From Pterobdella sp. o SKG-2022 (taxonomy: Eukaryota; Annelida; Clitellata; Hirudinida; Piscicolidae), in NCBI GenBank assembly GCA_964035795.1, contig OZ038325.1, positions 62,001 to 126,000 on the forward strand: a stretch of 64,000 nucleotides of DNA. Direction: 5' to 3'. Both the position numbers and the translations under genes were made by a program. Below the pieces are notes generated by a model. That model did no database searches, had not been told where the DNA came from, and saw nothing but the letters and a program-made list of their open reading frames with translations. This document shows positions 32,741-53,400 of this stretch, in pieces (within the stretch, counting starts at the first letter, position 1; the number at the start of each line of letters is the position of its first letter).

Positions 32741-33922
32741 ATGGACGAGTGACAGACCATGACAGCAGCATAATCCCTCTTGGTGAGAAGAGAGTCAATA
32801 TCTCTTATGATGAAGTTGTCTACTGAGAGGTCGTCTGCTACCAAGAAGCTGTTAAGGTGGGTGGGTGCAAGAGTGGGAGTGGTGGATAGAAAAGTGGAAA
32901 TGAAAAATTACAGATTGATTTAAAGTTTCTCATAATATTTCCAAATGAAGAATGGGATGTGAGTAGTTCAAAAAGAAATTGAAATGCACCGCCACATCAT
33001 GGGAGGCACCTGTTCAGAGGTGTCTACATACTGCAAATCAACTGACATGCTCTCTAACAATTCCAGTGTGCTCGAAGCCACTCTATGTAGCTCTACATAC
33101 ATTCTCAACTTCCAGCCTGGAAACACTTCTTTCACCAACTTGGCATTTTTCACTGCCCCCAATATGTACCTAGGTGTTTGAGGTGATCAGTTATTTTTGA
33201 TTAAATGATTGAATACTGTGGTATTACTTAGGATCACTACCATACAAAGACATAGAAATGACATTGTTGGATTGAGTTTCAAGAACGGATTTTTTGTCGA
33301 GAGGGTTCAAATCTCCAAATAATATTTGCTTGTCTGTTAGATTCAAGACATCCTCTAGCATACGATGGTCCTTGATGCTTGCTTTCATGCGTGCAATAAT
33401 GCTGTAAGTTGGTAGGGTGAGGTTTGTCCTTCTTGGTGGATTTTTGGGATCAAATTTTGAATCAGCAGCAAACTTCAACAAGAACTTCAGTGATGTTTCA
33501 TTTAAAGAATATCTTGTTTTTTTGATTATTTGTGTATTAAGCTGTTCTTGAGATCTTTGAAATTTTTTTGTAAAATGGGGAGAGATGTTTTGAGATGTAA
33601 TGACTTGTGAAGTGACAACACGTTGAGTGGTGGTTTTTGAGGGCATGACTTCTAGAGTGGTGATGTTGAAAGCATTAGCACTTAAATCTATGTTTGAAGT
33701 CATTTTTTTTTCATTCTGAGTTATTTTTAAACGATATAATTCATTGAATAGAAGTTTTTTTCTATGTTTTTTTTCATGCAATACAGTGTTCATTTCATTG
33801 AGAGGATTTTTGAAAAAAACCATTTGGCATATGAAAACATAAAGCGCAAAAAAAATGAAAAAAATTAAAACGTTTTTGTTCCTTATCAAATTTTGACCTT
33901 CAGTTTTGTTTCTTTTCGACAT
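32741..33922 (-). CDS. Type II membrane glycosyltransferase-like protein, 5' part
   Basis: Exons 33922-33228, 32990-33169 and about 32741-32848 join in phase. The protein starts with a basic tail, a single membrane segment at about residues 18-38 (VLIFFIFFALYVFICQMVFF), and a stem of 190 residues with N-glycosylation sites. The catalytic part begins NVISMSLYGSDPKYILGAVK, then FPGWKLRMYV, VPPMMWRFLVADDLSVD, IIRDIDSLLTKRD. The FLVADD and RDxDS pair is typical of a family of sugar transferases known from bacteria and many invertebrates. It should sit in the Golgi membrane facing the lumen. The donor of the third exon is uncertain (32741 or 32758). The rest of the catalytic domain is not in the window; it may be lost in the N gap or broken by the retroelement. 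Confidence 0.8.
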
Positions 33923-35111
<1,189 letters not shown>

Positions 35112-35240
35112 TCACTCTACATTCTCTTCATCATCATTCTCACTATCATCATCATCCTCTTCTAGATCATCTTTTCCATTACCATCCTCATTCTCTTCAC
35201 CACCATCATCCTCATCATCATCTTCATCATAGAAGTTTCC
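35112..35240 (-). CDS. Candidate acidic terminal exon, unknown gene
   Basis: After AAAAG| the minus strand reads 42 codons, GNFYDEDDDEDDGGEENEDG onward, to a TGA (…NDDEENVE). The Asp/Glu codons vary in their third base, which favours a real acidic tail over a GAT microsatellite, but the frame also fits a decayed (ATC)n run. No upstream exon was recognised. Confidence 0.35.
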   Translation of the reverse strand, partial: GNFYDEDDDEDDGGEENEDGNGKDDLEEDDDDSENDDEENVE

Positions 35241-36326
35241 CTTTTAATAGCCGTTATCTCGTTTAACTGAGGTGAAATATCTTGGGTGGAAGTTTTGATA
35301 ATTATAATTTCTATTTTTATTTTATTTCACCACTTTTAAGCGCTTTCACCTGGTGCGCACGTAGCAGTCGCAGAATGTTTAGCTGACAAAAAATCCAGAA
35401 ATACCAAACTATTTCCACTGGGTCATTGAACATCGGTGTGTTCTGACTACAATCAACAAAATTTAAGAAAAAAAAACAAATTAAATCTCAAATACAGCAA
35501 TCCATCTAAGACCTTTTAATAATGATGAATTCCATCAATTATTCTTAATTCTACTTTGCAACACTTCAAGGTACGCACAAGTAGCGAGACACACTAAAAC
35601 ACACACGTCCATAAAGCCACATGAGTGAATGGAAGACACACAAAAACACCCGGAATCACGCACAGATAAACAAACATTGGGAACTCTTGACTTTTGGAAC
35701 TATTTTGGTCTACAAATTGATATTCTTGTGCCGAGAAAACATCATTATTTATTTAATTTTTTACATACTTTTAATTATTTAAAATGTTTCGATTGAAATT
35801 GCTTCAATAAAAAAGCATTCAACTTTTAAAATTTTTCTGAGTAGAGTAGAAATAAAATGAAAACAGAAGAAAAGGAAAATAGCTTCTGATTCGAAAGAAA
35901 GTTTCAAAAAGAAATGATAAAGAAAGAAAAAATGATTTAGAGTGAAAAAATTGAATAAATAAAATGAATAAGGTGGATACATAATTTATTTGAAAAGGCT
36001 TGTGATAAGACATAGAAAGGGTTAACTAGTATAAAATTTTATGAAGCATATAAAAGAATTTTGAGCATTAAATTTATGAAAATTTATAGAACCTCAAATT
36101 TTTTATTTAAATTATTTTAAAATGAAGCAAACTTTTATAGATTGACCAGCCCTAGATGTTTGGAACTAAATGTTAACTTTTACGTAAACTTTCAAGACAC
36201 GTATTAAAACAACAAATTTTTTTTAAAACAGCGAACAAGTGAAAAACTTTATTTTGCAATTTTTATATAGTTTAAAACACAAATGAATAAAATTTAATTC
36301 TCCATTAGAACTGCAAAAGATAAAAT
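35241..36326. other. AT-rich intergenic region upstream of NUPR
   Basis: A possible 33-base minus-strand exon (LNILRLLRAHQ, about 35350-35390) was noted but not joined to anything. Otherwise empty. Confidence 0.4.
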
Positions 36327-36686
36327 ATGGCAGACGAGGATAAATATGAGCACTACAACTACGATGAAAATGTAGTGCACTGCAAAAGTGGAAAGGTGCT
36401 TTATTTTTTAAACTTTATCTAAAATAATTGTATTTTAATTGATATTCAGGGAAAGACGAAGAAAGAAATGGAAACAAGCCACAAACAAGATGTTGGAGGT
36501 TGCTTCGCCACTCATCATTTTATTATACACTTTTCAGAAATTTTCATCTCAAACTTCAATACACAATTAAAAATTCAAAATGACTGCTCAGGTCACACAA
36601 GGAAGGTAGCCACAAACATGATCAACAGCCACCACAATGAAGCACACAAACCAGCAGCGAAGGAGAAGGCAGCCAAGAGTCCTTGA
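36327..36686 (+). CDS. NUPR1: Nuclear protein 1 (NUPR/p8) homologue, complete
   Basis: Three exons in phase, 36327-36395, 36450-36498 and 36592-36686, give 70 residues. It starts MADEDKYEHYNYDEN (acidic, Tyr-rich), then the basic core SGKGKTKKEMETSHKQDVGG and HTRKVATNMINS, and ends in a Lys/Ala tail. Spacing and sequence match the NUPR core (GRTKREAAAN... PGGHERKLVTKLQNSE in vertebrates). The family is a small, mostly unfolded, stress-induced chromatin protein. Introns are 54 and 93 bases. A poly(A) signal AATAAA lies at 36869. Confidence 0.88.
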
Positions 36687-37741
36687 TCTCATGTTTCTGT
36701 GTCCTTATGTTGTTGAATGAGTTGAGGACTAGGAAGAAATGTGGTGTTGGACCCACTATATTTCCTAAGTTAATATATACTTTATCTTAAACTATTTTAA
36801 CATGATTCTGTTTTTAGGGTGTTTCATTAATTTCAATCTAAAATGCACTCTTATATGCTTTCAAATGAAATAAAATGTATTCTCTATTTTCTTCGGGTCA
36901 ATATTCAAGAATGGTTATCATGAAAATCTTGATTTCTTTGAAATTTGTGCCTTGCATTTACTCATATCATATCTTCAATTTAATAAATAAATTGTTTATA
37001 CTTGCATTTCAATGAAAGTTTCTTTCAACCAAGTCCTATATTTTTCACCTAATTGATGTTTTCTATGTTAGAAAAACAAGGCAAGGTCAACAGTTTGCTA
37101 TTCTTAGATGCTCTCGCTATTGAAACTCATCGCATATTACTCTATGCATATCTCCTACAATCGATGATGCAAATAGACTCTGAAGATTGCTGGTCTAATT
37201 AGGAACTGACATTCGTCATCATTTCAATTAAAAAGCGGACACTAAAGAGAGTGATAATATAGAATATTTGTCATGATAAGTTAAATGCATGTTATTTATA
37301 AACGAAAACTGTTTCCTAGAAGCATTTGTTCGAGGGAATAACAAGAGCTATTTTTACAAGAATCCCTTGCAAATGCATCATCAATTAGCGATAAGTACCA
37401 GCTTGAGCAAAAAATCGATAAAGCATTTTTATGAAGTTTTGGCCTTCTTGGAAATATCAATGTAGTTTTGTATCTTATTTTTAACATCCTATAAGTTACC
37501 AGCAACGTCTGTGTCATTGCTCCATTGACCCATTTGTATGTAATTTGCATGTTACGTTTGTTTTATTGAAATTGGAATTATGGATAAAGTTAGAAAATTT
37601 TGATTTCAAGAATAATTAATTTATAAGAAAATTTTAAGCACTGACGTGGCTAAGTTCACTTTTCGTCATAGTTCAAACTTTTAATTAATTAAATATATGA
37701 ATAATTTTATAAACTTTTAAAATAAATCTATTATCTCTACA
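36687..37741. other. Intergenic, AT-rich
   Basis: NUPR 3' region followed by about 800 bases without recognised exons, repeats or RNA genes. Confidence 0.5.
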
Positions 37742-45571
<7,830 letters not shown>

Positions 45572-46630
45572 TCAATGTGTCCTTATGTGTGTGTATGTTT
45601 GGGTATTTATGCGCGCGTATGTTATATATTTATGTTCGTGTGTGTTTTGTAACACATGTGTTGCCTTGTAAATACATATGTCTGATGTTATGTCAGTTGA
45701 GAGGAGAAAAGACTTCACTCACCCAATCAGGGCTTGTTTACGGTTATTATTTTTGTTATTGGTTTATAAATTATTTTTATTATTGGTTTATATTGTTCAT
45801 TATTGTATATATAGTTCCATTAATGATTATTGTTTGCATGGCCCGTCAATATTTCATGCCCTTAATCTTCACCATCATTTTGTTTATTATTTTTTATGTT
45901 ACAATTTTTATTGGCCATTATAATGAGTACCATGTTATTGGTCGCAGAAACCTTTGAGCCCCTCATTTACAAGGGATAACACCCGCCATCAAAACCTCTC
46001 TAACCCGCCCTCATTGCTATATTATCGCACACTCATGCATGGAATTAGGTGCTGATTGGGTGCTTTTGTACTGCTTATAAACAACTTGGCGTTTGTGGCA
46101 ATATTGGTTTGATTTCAAGTGATTGGAAAATACCTCAAATTTTTGAGATGCTGTTCAAAAATTCATTTCAAGTTTGCATTCATTTCCCTCTTAAATGCAT
46201 GCACCTGTTTTTAAAATCTTTTCTGTAAACTCTCAAAGGCAGTTCTTAGGTGATTATTTGTTCGAATAATTTGTTTTAATTAATGAAAATATTATATTAA
46301 TCTCCAAATTATTTCCTATAATAATAATAATTTATATTAATTAATGGGCATATTTGAACTGTTATATTTGCAATCAGAATTAACTTCGTCTCACCCTAGC
46401 TCACATTTCTCCCACCATGTAACTCACTATTCTATCTAATTCAACTGGTTGACCTCATTTAATGAAATATACAAAAAGATTTTTATTCCAATAATTTGAT
46501 GTTGATTATAACACATCCATCCACACATTGTCCTAAAACTCCTTTCCTCAACCCACCTACACATGTCATATGTCTGTGAAAAGACACACTCCAAAAAATC
46601 CATGCAACAATCCTAACCCTCCCCCACTCT
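45572..46630. other. FUT8 3' region and intergenic DNA
   Basis: AT-rich. A minus-strand AATAAA (46482-46487) fits the 3' end of RGP1, which converges here. No exon was recognised. Confidence 0.5.
46482..46487 (-). terminator. Candidate poly(A) signal of RGP1
   Basis: AATAAA on the minus strand, 144 bases past the RGP1 stop. Confidence 0.5.
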
Positions 46631-48770
46631 TCACAATGTGCCACTGACCGACAATGAGTTATTAAAAGACAATTTGTTAACGAATAGAGGGTTGGTAGGA
46701 AATATTTTGATTGGCAGGTCCCACACCATGATTTCCACGCCCACTTTCTCTGGCGCCATGTAAACACCTGAAGTGTCTTGCTGAAGGGAAGAACTGATCA
46801 CAAACTCAAAATGCAGGCGCCACTTGACTGAAACTGTGGTAATGGTGGGTACAAAGTAGAGTGTACCTATCAGCAAAAATTATGATTGATACAAAATACA
46901 AGGGTATAAATGGAAACCATAAAGGATACCTGTTTGTGACTCATGAGATTGTTTAAAAATTTTTTACAAATCAAACTTCGAAAATTCTTATAAAAACAAA
47001 AAAAAATACTGATATTGGTGGTAAAGGATGGAGTGATGGTGAGAGGGATGGGTAGGTGGATGGAGGAGCGGTGCACGCATGCGCAAAACTCCTCCTGCTT
47101 CGCCATGTTGCTTATCCTATTCTGCTTACTACTCGCTTTGTTCAGCAGCTCTTCCACACACTGCAACGTCACTGAAAACTGGAGATGACGTCATAGATTG
47201 AATAATCAAAATATGAAACTGTTGAAAATAATAATCATCCTCGAGTAAATAGGGCTTTTATCACAATAATAATAATAATAAAAGCTATAAAAATAACAAT
47301 AATAATAGCGACAGCAAGAAGACCCCCCACAAACCTGGATGCAGGAGATGGCATGGTGGTGAAAGGTGCACTCAGCCAGAATATCATCTCCCATTCTGAA
47401 GGACTGCTTGTGTAGTAGTAACTGTGCTATCTTTCCTTGCTTGTGTGTGATGTTGTATAGGCCTATATTTGTGTGTGTGTGTGTGTGTGTGTGTGATGTT
47501 GTTTGTATGTACACATAATCACCTGAAGTTTTTCGTTGAACAGCCTCCATGGCCAGGTCAAGCAGGGTGGTCTGGTTGGTGGGAGGAAGCACAAAGGGGT
47601 TGGTGGGCTTTAATTGCTCATCCTCACCTCCCTCCATCATCCTCCTCATCTCATCTACATCACCTGCATCATCAAAATAACATAACTCTATATGCATACA
47701 TCAGAACACCCTCTACACTAGACCACTTCTTTTTTAATCCTCTTTCACACTACCCCTATCCCAACCCACCACAACCAACCAAACTTCATCACCCACCAGG
47801 CAGAGGCAGCAATCTTAATGGCAGTCTCAGCACCTTGATCTTCCTTCCTACCACGTGACCTCCTATGCTCACCTGTTATCAAATCATTATCATCCTCATG
47901 TTCATCATTAGAGAAGCATTATCATCATCAAGACTATTCTACAAATAGTTTATCACTATTGAATCCTTCAAAAATATCATCATCATCATTATGGGCACTC
48001 AATGAGAGACCTTGAAAGAGTACTTGAGACATGCCCCCCGGAAAGAAGGAGGAAGGGAGCTCAGGAGGGTTTCCTTGTATCGCACTGGTAGTGAATGAGT
48101 GATACAGTGTGATGAGGTATGAGTGGTGGTGGAGTATGAAGAGGATGGTGGTAGTTGAGTAATGCAATACAAAGGTGGATAAATATAATGATGGTGGTGC
48201 ACACAAACCAGTGAGAGGTCGATCAAGGACAGTGTTGCAAGCAAGGACATGAGGCTTGCTTGTGTACACAGGGTGACCCTTCTCTCCTGGCGTTGAAGAT
48301 TACTTTAGTGTTGTTATTGCTGTAAATGTATGTCAGATCAGATTCTATGATTGAAAGTTAATAAAACCTTCACCCACCCCTCCATTACTCGATGAACCAT
48401 CACTTCATCACTAAATCATCACTCCCCCAAACATCCCCCCACTTTTACACCTTTGAAAGGCACAAAAGAAGTTTGTTCGTTTAGTGATTCTTGTTGTTTG
48501 ATGGGCTGCCCCTCAATCATGTTGCACTGCCCATGTGTTTGTGCACTCAACCAGGCCAGTCTCAGTTCTGAGTTCTCTTCTCTACGTTTGTTTTTGTAAA
48601 AAAAATAGGAGTGGAAAGTTTAAAAAATGTAGAATTATATTAAAAATGATTTTTTTGCAATAGAAGTCTTACTTTTGCTTGCCTGGCTGCACAGTGATTT
48701 CGACTTCAAAAGTTTCTCCGGCAATATAAACTGATCTGGCTTCTACAAACTTCGCGAGTATTTCCACCAT
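46631..48770 (-). CDS. RGP1: RGP1, subunit of the RIC1-RGP1 Rab6 exchange factor, complete
   Basis: Nine exons all join in phase: 48770-48673, 48581-48451, 48286-48209, 48084-48011, 47872-47797, 47663-47523, 47462-47335, 47178-47010, 46833-46631. The sum is 1098 bases, 365 residues (human about 391). Matches run through the whole length: MVEILAKFVEARSVYIAGET, LRLAWLSAQTHGQC, LPPSFRGACLKYSFK, RLPLRLLPL, LYNITHKQGKIAQL, FRMGDDILAECTF, CIQFSVTLQ, HLPIPLTITPSFTTN, VKWRLHFEFVIS, WDLPIKIFPTNP. RGP1 has an arrestin-like fold and works with RIC1 to activate Rab6 at the Golgi, for retrograde transport. Introns are 91-304 bases; one carries CA repeats up to its acceptor at 47463. Confidence 0.96.
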
Positions 48771-49470
48771 TTTCCAATTTTAAATTTTATTATGATCAAA
48801 ACATATGTAATATTGTCTGCAATGAAATTATTGAATGTATTATGTACAGATTAAAGCATTTTAAAGTGTCACTTTCAAGTTTTTGTGTCGACAAATAATT
48901 TTAAACTAAATGTGAATTCCCTTCTAAAGATATACAGAAAAATTAATTTAAAAAAAAATAATATAATATATTAAAAAACTGCTATGAAATAATTCAATAA
49001 ATATAATATGAAAATCAATATCTCTTTAACAAACTTAACTGTCTTTTATAATTAGTGTCAAATGGATATTGATAATTACCTATTACAGTTACGAAATAAA
49101 CAATAAAAACGTGGCATTCTGCTAAAAACTCTGTTATGGTTTCATCCAATTTTTTTAAATTTTTTAAAATAAATTTTTTGTTATTTTTAAATTAAAAATA
49201 ACAAGCATTTCTTGAAACTCGAACTCCAATATTTTAATATAACAATAGAATAACATTCAAAATTTTATTTTAATTAAATTATTATAATTATAATAATTTT
49301 CAAAAATATAATTATATACTTCGAACGGATTTAAATCAACCCCAATGGATACAATGAGGTAACAGTGACACGGGTAACGTTAGCAGAAGTTTAATGTCGA
49401 GGTTTGTCTGTCACGCACTGTCACTTGCCGTTAAAAGAAATTCAAAAAAAGATCATAAGGTAATGAGAGG
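48771..49470. other. AT-rich intergenic DNA
   Basis: Between the divergent RGP1 and TALE homeobox starts. No feature was recognised. Confidence 0.5.
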
Positions 49471-49480
49471 TATATATAAG
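49471..49480 (+). promoter_or_regulatory. TATA box of the TALE homeobox gene
   Basis: tatatataag, about 110 bases before the start codon. The same TATATATAA core lies upstream of the POU gene on the other strand. Confidence 0.6.
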
Positions 49481-49581
49481 ACACGTTTAAAATTCAAACG
49501 TATTGTGATAAAATACATTCAGTTTTGCTAAATTTTCGTAATATACACTAGAGATTTGCGATTCTAAACTGCATTGACAAT

Positions 49582-50220
49582 ATGACTTTTGCCAACGGTA
49601 AAGTGAAAAGGCTAAGTCGACCTTGGGAAGAAAAGTGTTCAGAAGAGAAAAGGGTGAAATTGTTTCGACCCTGGGAAACTAACATCCAGCCAACCGAAAA
49701 GTATACAACAGAAATGAAATCTGAAGCCATTATAGATATGAAACAAGTAGTCTCAAGAGGAGAGATGAGAAACTTCTCAAATAATTTTGACATTGGAAGA
49801 CCATTCTCAGTAACATCTCTGCCCTATTTCACTCTACCAACATACTTCGAGTTTTTTAAAAATATCGAGCATCACAAACTTAACAACAACACAACTAGCA
49901 CACCCAACCACAAGGAAACTAAAATTTCTTCAACCTCGTATAAAACCTTTGACTTCTCAGCCAAAAATACACGACATATAACACATCGAAGTAGAAAGAA
50001 CATTCTATACCCTTCACACATCACATCGGCTCTAGAACGTTGGTACCAAAATAACATAAACTACCCCTACGCCAATCAAAAAGATTTAAAAAATTTAAAA
50101 ATGATGTGTAATCTCGACGAAAAAAAAATTAAAAAATGGCTATCGAATCGCAGACATCGAGATAAGAATACCTTGTCTTTCAACAAACTTCGCCATCCTT
50201 CCACGAAAATTAACTTCTGA
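49582..50220 (+). CDS. Divergent TALE-class homeodomain protein, intronless
   Basis: A single open frame of 212 residues from the first ATG after a TATA box; an AATAAA follows at 50288. The homeodomain is at about residues 137-197: RSRKNILYPSHITSALERWY, NNINYPYANQ, KMMCNLDEKKIKKWLSNRRH. Alignment with PBX by eye shows the TALE three-residue loop extension (NxPYP matches NYPYA) and correct spacing to the recognition helix. The usual WFxN is WLSN. Two short repeats of RPWE near residues 13 and 30 (LSRPWEE, LFRPWET) precede a serine/threonine-rich middle. There is no MEIS, PBC or IRO domain. Small, fast-evolving TALE genes like this are known in spiralians (the SPILE group); assignment to that group is inference. 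Nuclear DNA-binding protein. Confidence 0.85.
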   Translation: MTFANGKVKRLSRPWEEKCSEEKRVKLFRPWETNIQPTEKYTTEMKSEAIIDMKQVVSRGEMRNFSNNFDIGRPFSVTSLPYFTLPTYFEFFKNIEHHKLNNNTTSTPNHKETKISSTSYKTFDFSAKNTRHITHRSRKNILYPSHITSALERWYQNNINYPYANQKDLKNLKMMCNLDEKKIKKWLSNRRHRDKNTLSFNKLRHPSTKINF

Positions 50221-50287
50221 TTTAAGCAAATTTTATAATTTAACTATTTTATTTTGTAAATGAATTACATTTTTGTATTTATTATTA

Positions 50288-50293
50288 AATAAA
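50288..50293 (+). terminator. Candidate poly(A) signal of the TALE gene
   Basis: AATAAA, 68 bases past the stop codon. Confidence 0.5.
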
Positions 50294-50439
50294 AAATGAA
50301 AAATTGTTTGTAATTGTTGCCGAGAATGAAATGAAGCTCCACATAATGACATAATAATGAAGCTTCCATGTTCATGTCATTTCTTATTAGCAAAACTATT
50401 TTACATTTAACATATTCTCTTCTAAAATAAATATTCAAA

Positions 50440-53400
50440 ATGTCTTCTGTAAATGAAATTAAAGAATTTGCTAACGAGGTTTGCAACATGCCATTAACAA
50501 ATTTTCCAAAAACTTTAGCCGACATTATTACAAAAAATAACAAATCTAAAACAAATTTCAATGCGAAATAAAATCTCGAAATTGCAAACACTTTCAGTTA
50601 AACTCGTTGTACTCGATTCGACCTCCGATTTCCAAGGCGAAGATGAGTTGTCTCACCCGCTCTGCCCTCAAGAGTGTCAAACATTACAAACATATCGTCC
50701 AACTAATCGAAAGATTCATCAACAAGGTTCCATCAACCTGGGATCCCATCTTATCCACCAATTTTTCACTTCTATCAACTTTATACACCTTATTTGTATT
50801 TATTTAATCCATCCATAATTTTTATAACTATTTTCAATTTATCAACAACCTCAGTGCCAGCCAGAACACAAGTTGGCTGGGCTGTATGTGATGGACTCCA
50901 TAATGAGACAGTCCAGACACCAGTTTGGAGTAGAGAGGGACCCATTCGTGGCAAGGTGGATTTTTAGTTGTGCATAATGGTGCTTATTAAAAGTGTTCAT
51001 TTCATCACAGGTTCACCAAGAACATTCCTACAACCTTCAGGCACCTTCTTACTTGTCCTTCTTCTGAGATTGTTAGTATTGTTTACAAAATTATAATCAG
51101 CATTATTATCACCTTCTCTACAGATTTTTTCATTGTCATTATGTCATTATCCTCTTCTTTTTGTTTGAAACAATTTATTCAAAATTTTCATTACTTTTTT
51201 ACACATCATCATCATTACAATAAACATCAGCCAAAAATTGTGCGAGTGTTGAACTTGTGGCAGAAAAACAGTCTTTTTGGTCCAAACATCATCCAGCCTC
51301 TGCTCGACATGGCTGCTCAACCTCACAACATTGAGACCTACATCACAGGTTCAAATATGCCACTAATAATTGTCCATTTTGTCCATCTGCTGCTCATATA
51401 TAAACCACAGCAAGAGGCTAATTTTGTTTCACAAACCACTCATCTCCACTCACCACATTAATTCACCAAATCATCCTCACCCACCACCACCTCATGTACA
51501 CAGCACAGAAGAAGATTCAGTATAGTGATAGACCCCCATATGTGCCTGTACCCCCTCCCTCATTACATCCCACCCCCAATCCTCCTCCCTCTGATCCTAT
51601 CGACCAATCACAAGCCATTTCTGCTGTTTCCAATAGCAACCAATCTTCTGACTTGGCCAAGACTCTGTCAGCTGTAAGTTTTGTGTGAAAAGTTCTTTTA
51701 TAATATTTGTCGTTTTTGAAAATAATTGATTGGATGCCTTCAAATATTCATTGATTAAAGTATGGACCTACAAAGACTCCATACAAACATGTATAGCCAA
51801 ATTTATTCAGTGTACCCAAGTATAATAATAACAATAATAATAATATATACCTGAGTATTCAATGTTGCCCACAACATACATGTCTCACACCACTACAGTT
51901 GCTGTTGCCAGTGTTGACTAACCCTCAACTGCAACTACAACTTCTCTTACAACAACTAGCCAACAACAACACTACTACCACCACCGCAACTACCCAACCT
52001 CAAAACACCTCCATTGACAGCAACCTCCTAGCTCAAATACAAGCCCTCACTGCAGCTTTGGTCACTCGAATTGGCTCCCAACCACCACAACAACCTCCCA
52101 AAACATCCCCTCATCAACCCATCTCACCCACAAATAAAGAACTGACTGACCAACCATCATTGTCTCACCACCCAGCCACCTCTCCACTGCATGCCACCTC
52201 ATCATCAATCAACCAACATGTCACTTATCGACATGCTGATGTTTCACCTATCATATCTAATAATAAGGTGATGTGGTGAGGGTGTGCTAGTGGTGGTGGT
52301 GGTAGGAGCAATGATGGTGGTGGTGAGGGTGTGATGGTGATGGTGGTGGTGGTGGTAGGAGCAACGATGGTGATGGTGTGGTGATGTTTGTGTATAGAGG
52401 ATGATAGTGGCAAGCATGATAATATGTAACCTTTTCATTCTATTTCTTATCATTAAACATCACAGAAGATGAACGTAAGTGATATCAGTAGTGATGTGGC
52501 AGACAATGGTGATGATGATGATCACTCAAGCATGTCTTCTGTGTCCACTCCTGGGTTGGTTTCATGGATTGTTGGTGTTGTAGTGTTGTTGTTTATGGTG
52601 TGGGTGATGTGTTGTTTATGGTGTGAGTGTTGTGGCATTTGTGGTCGTGGTGAAGTGTTGGAATAGTTATGTATGTTGTCATTTTGTGTTGTCTTGATTG
52701 TAGATACTTTTGCTGACTCTCATGATCTTCACTGCAGGGAATTCCATGTTGAAAAAGCACTTCCACAGGAAGAGGAAGAAGTAGTTGAGCATGTCACATC
52801 ACATGACCTCTCCATCATCAACGATGAAGTCATAACACCCAATGTTGTCAGTGAAGTAGAATCAAACAATCAGGTGATGACTGGCAATGATGAGGATCGG
52901 TCATGTGCTCCTTCCCATGTGGAACCTCCAAAAACGAAAATGACTGAGACATCACTGTTCTCACCTGTTTCACCCACCAACTCCATCCCTGACTCACCCT
53001 CAGACATGGGTACTCCAGTACTGGATGAAGTACCATCACCTAGGAATGGGGGAGCTGTGGTGAATGAGGGGGTGGAGGATGCTAAGGTGCTACTGCCTCT
53101 CGAGGAGGGTGAGATTAATGAGGAGGAGGATGATGGGGGGAAGGGTGAACAAGTGGAGAGTGTGGTGGAGGAAGATGATAAATTGAGAAAGAAGAGGGAA
53201 AGTTCAAGTAGGAAGAAGAGAAAAAGGAAAAAGAAGAAGAAAGATCAGAGTGATGAGGAGGAGGTGAAGAATGAGGAGGACAAGAAACAAAAAACCTTGC
53301 ATGAGAACATTTCACATGAGGCAGATGAAGTGAAACAGGAGTCAAACAAGTTAAAGAGGAAGTATTACGTGGTGGAAGGTAGTATTATGGAGAAGAATGT

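Noticed and set aside
32382..32844. Frames running through the N block
   Set aside because: N cannot be translated; only the part right of the gap has support as an exon.
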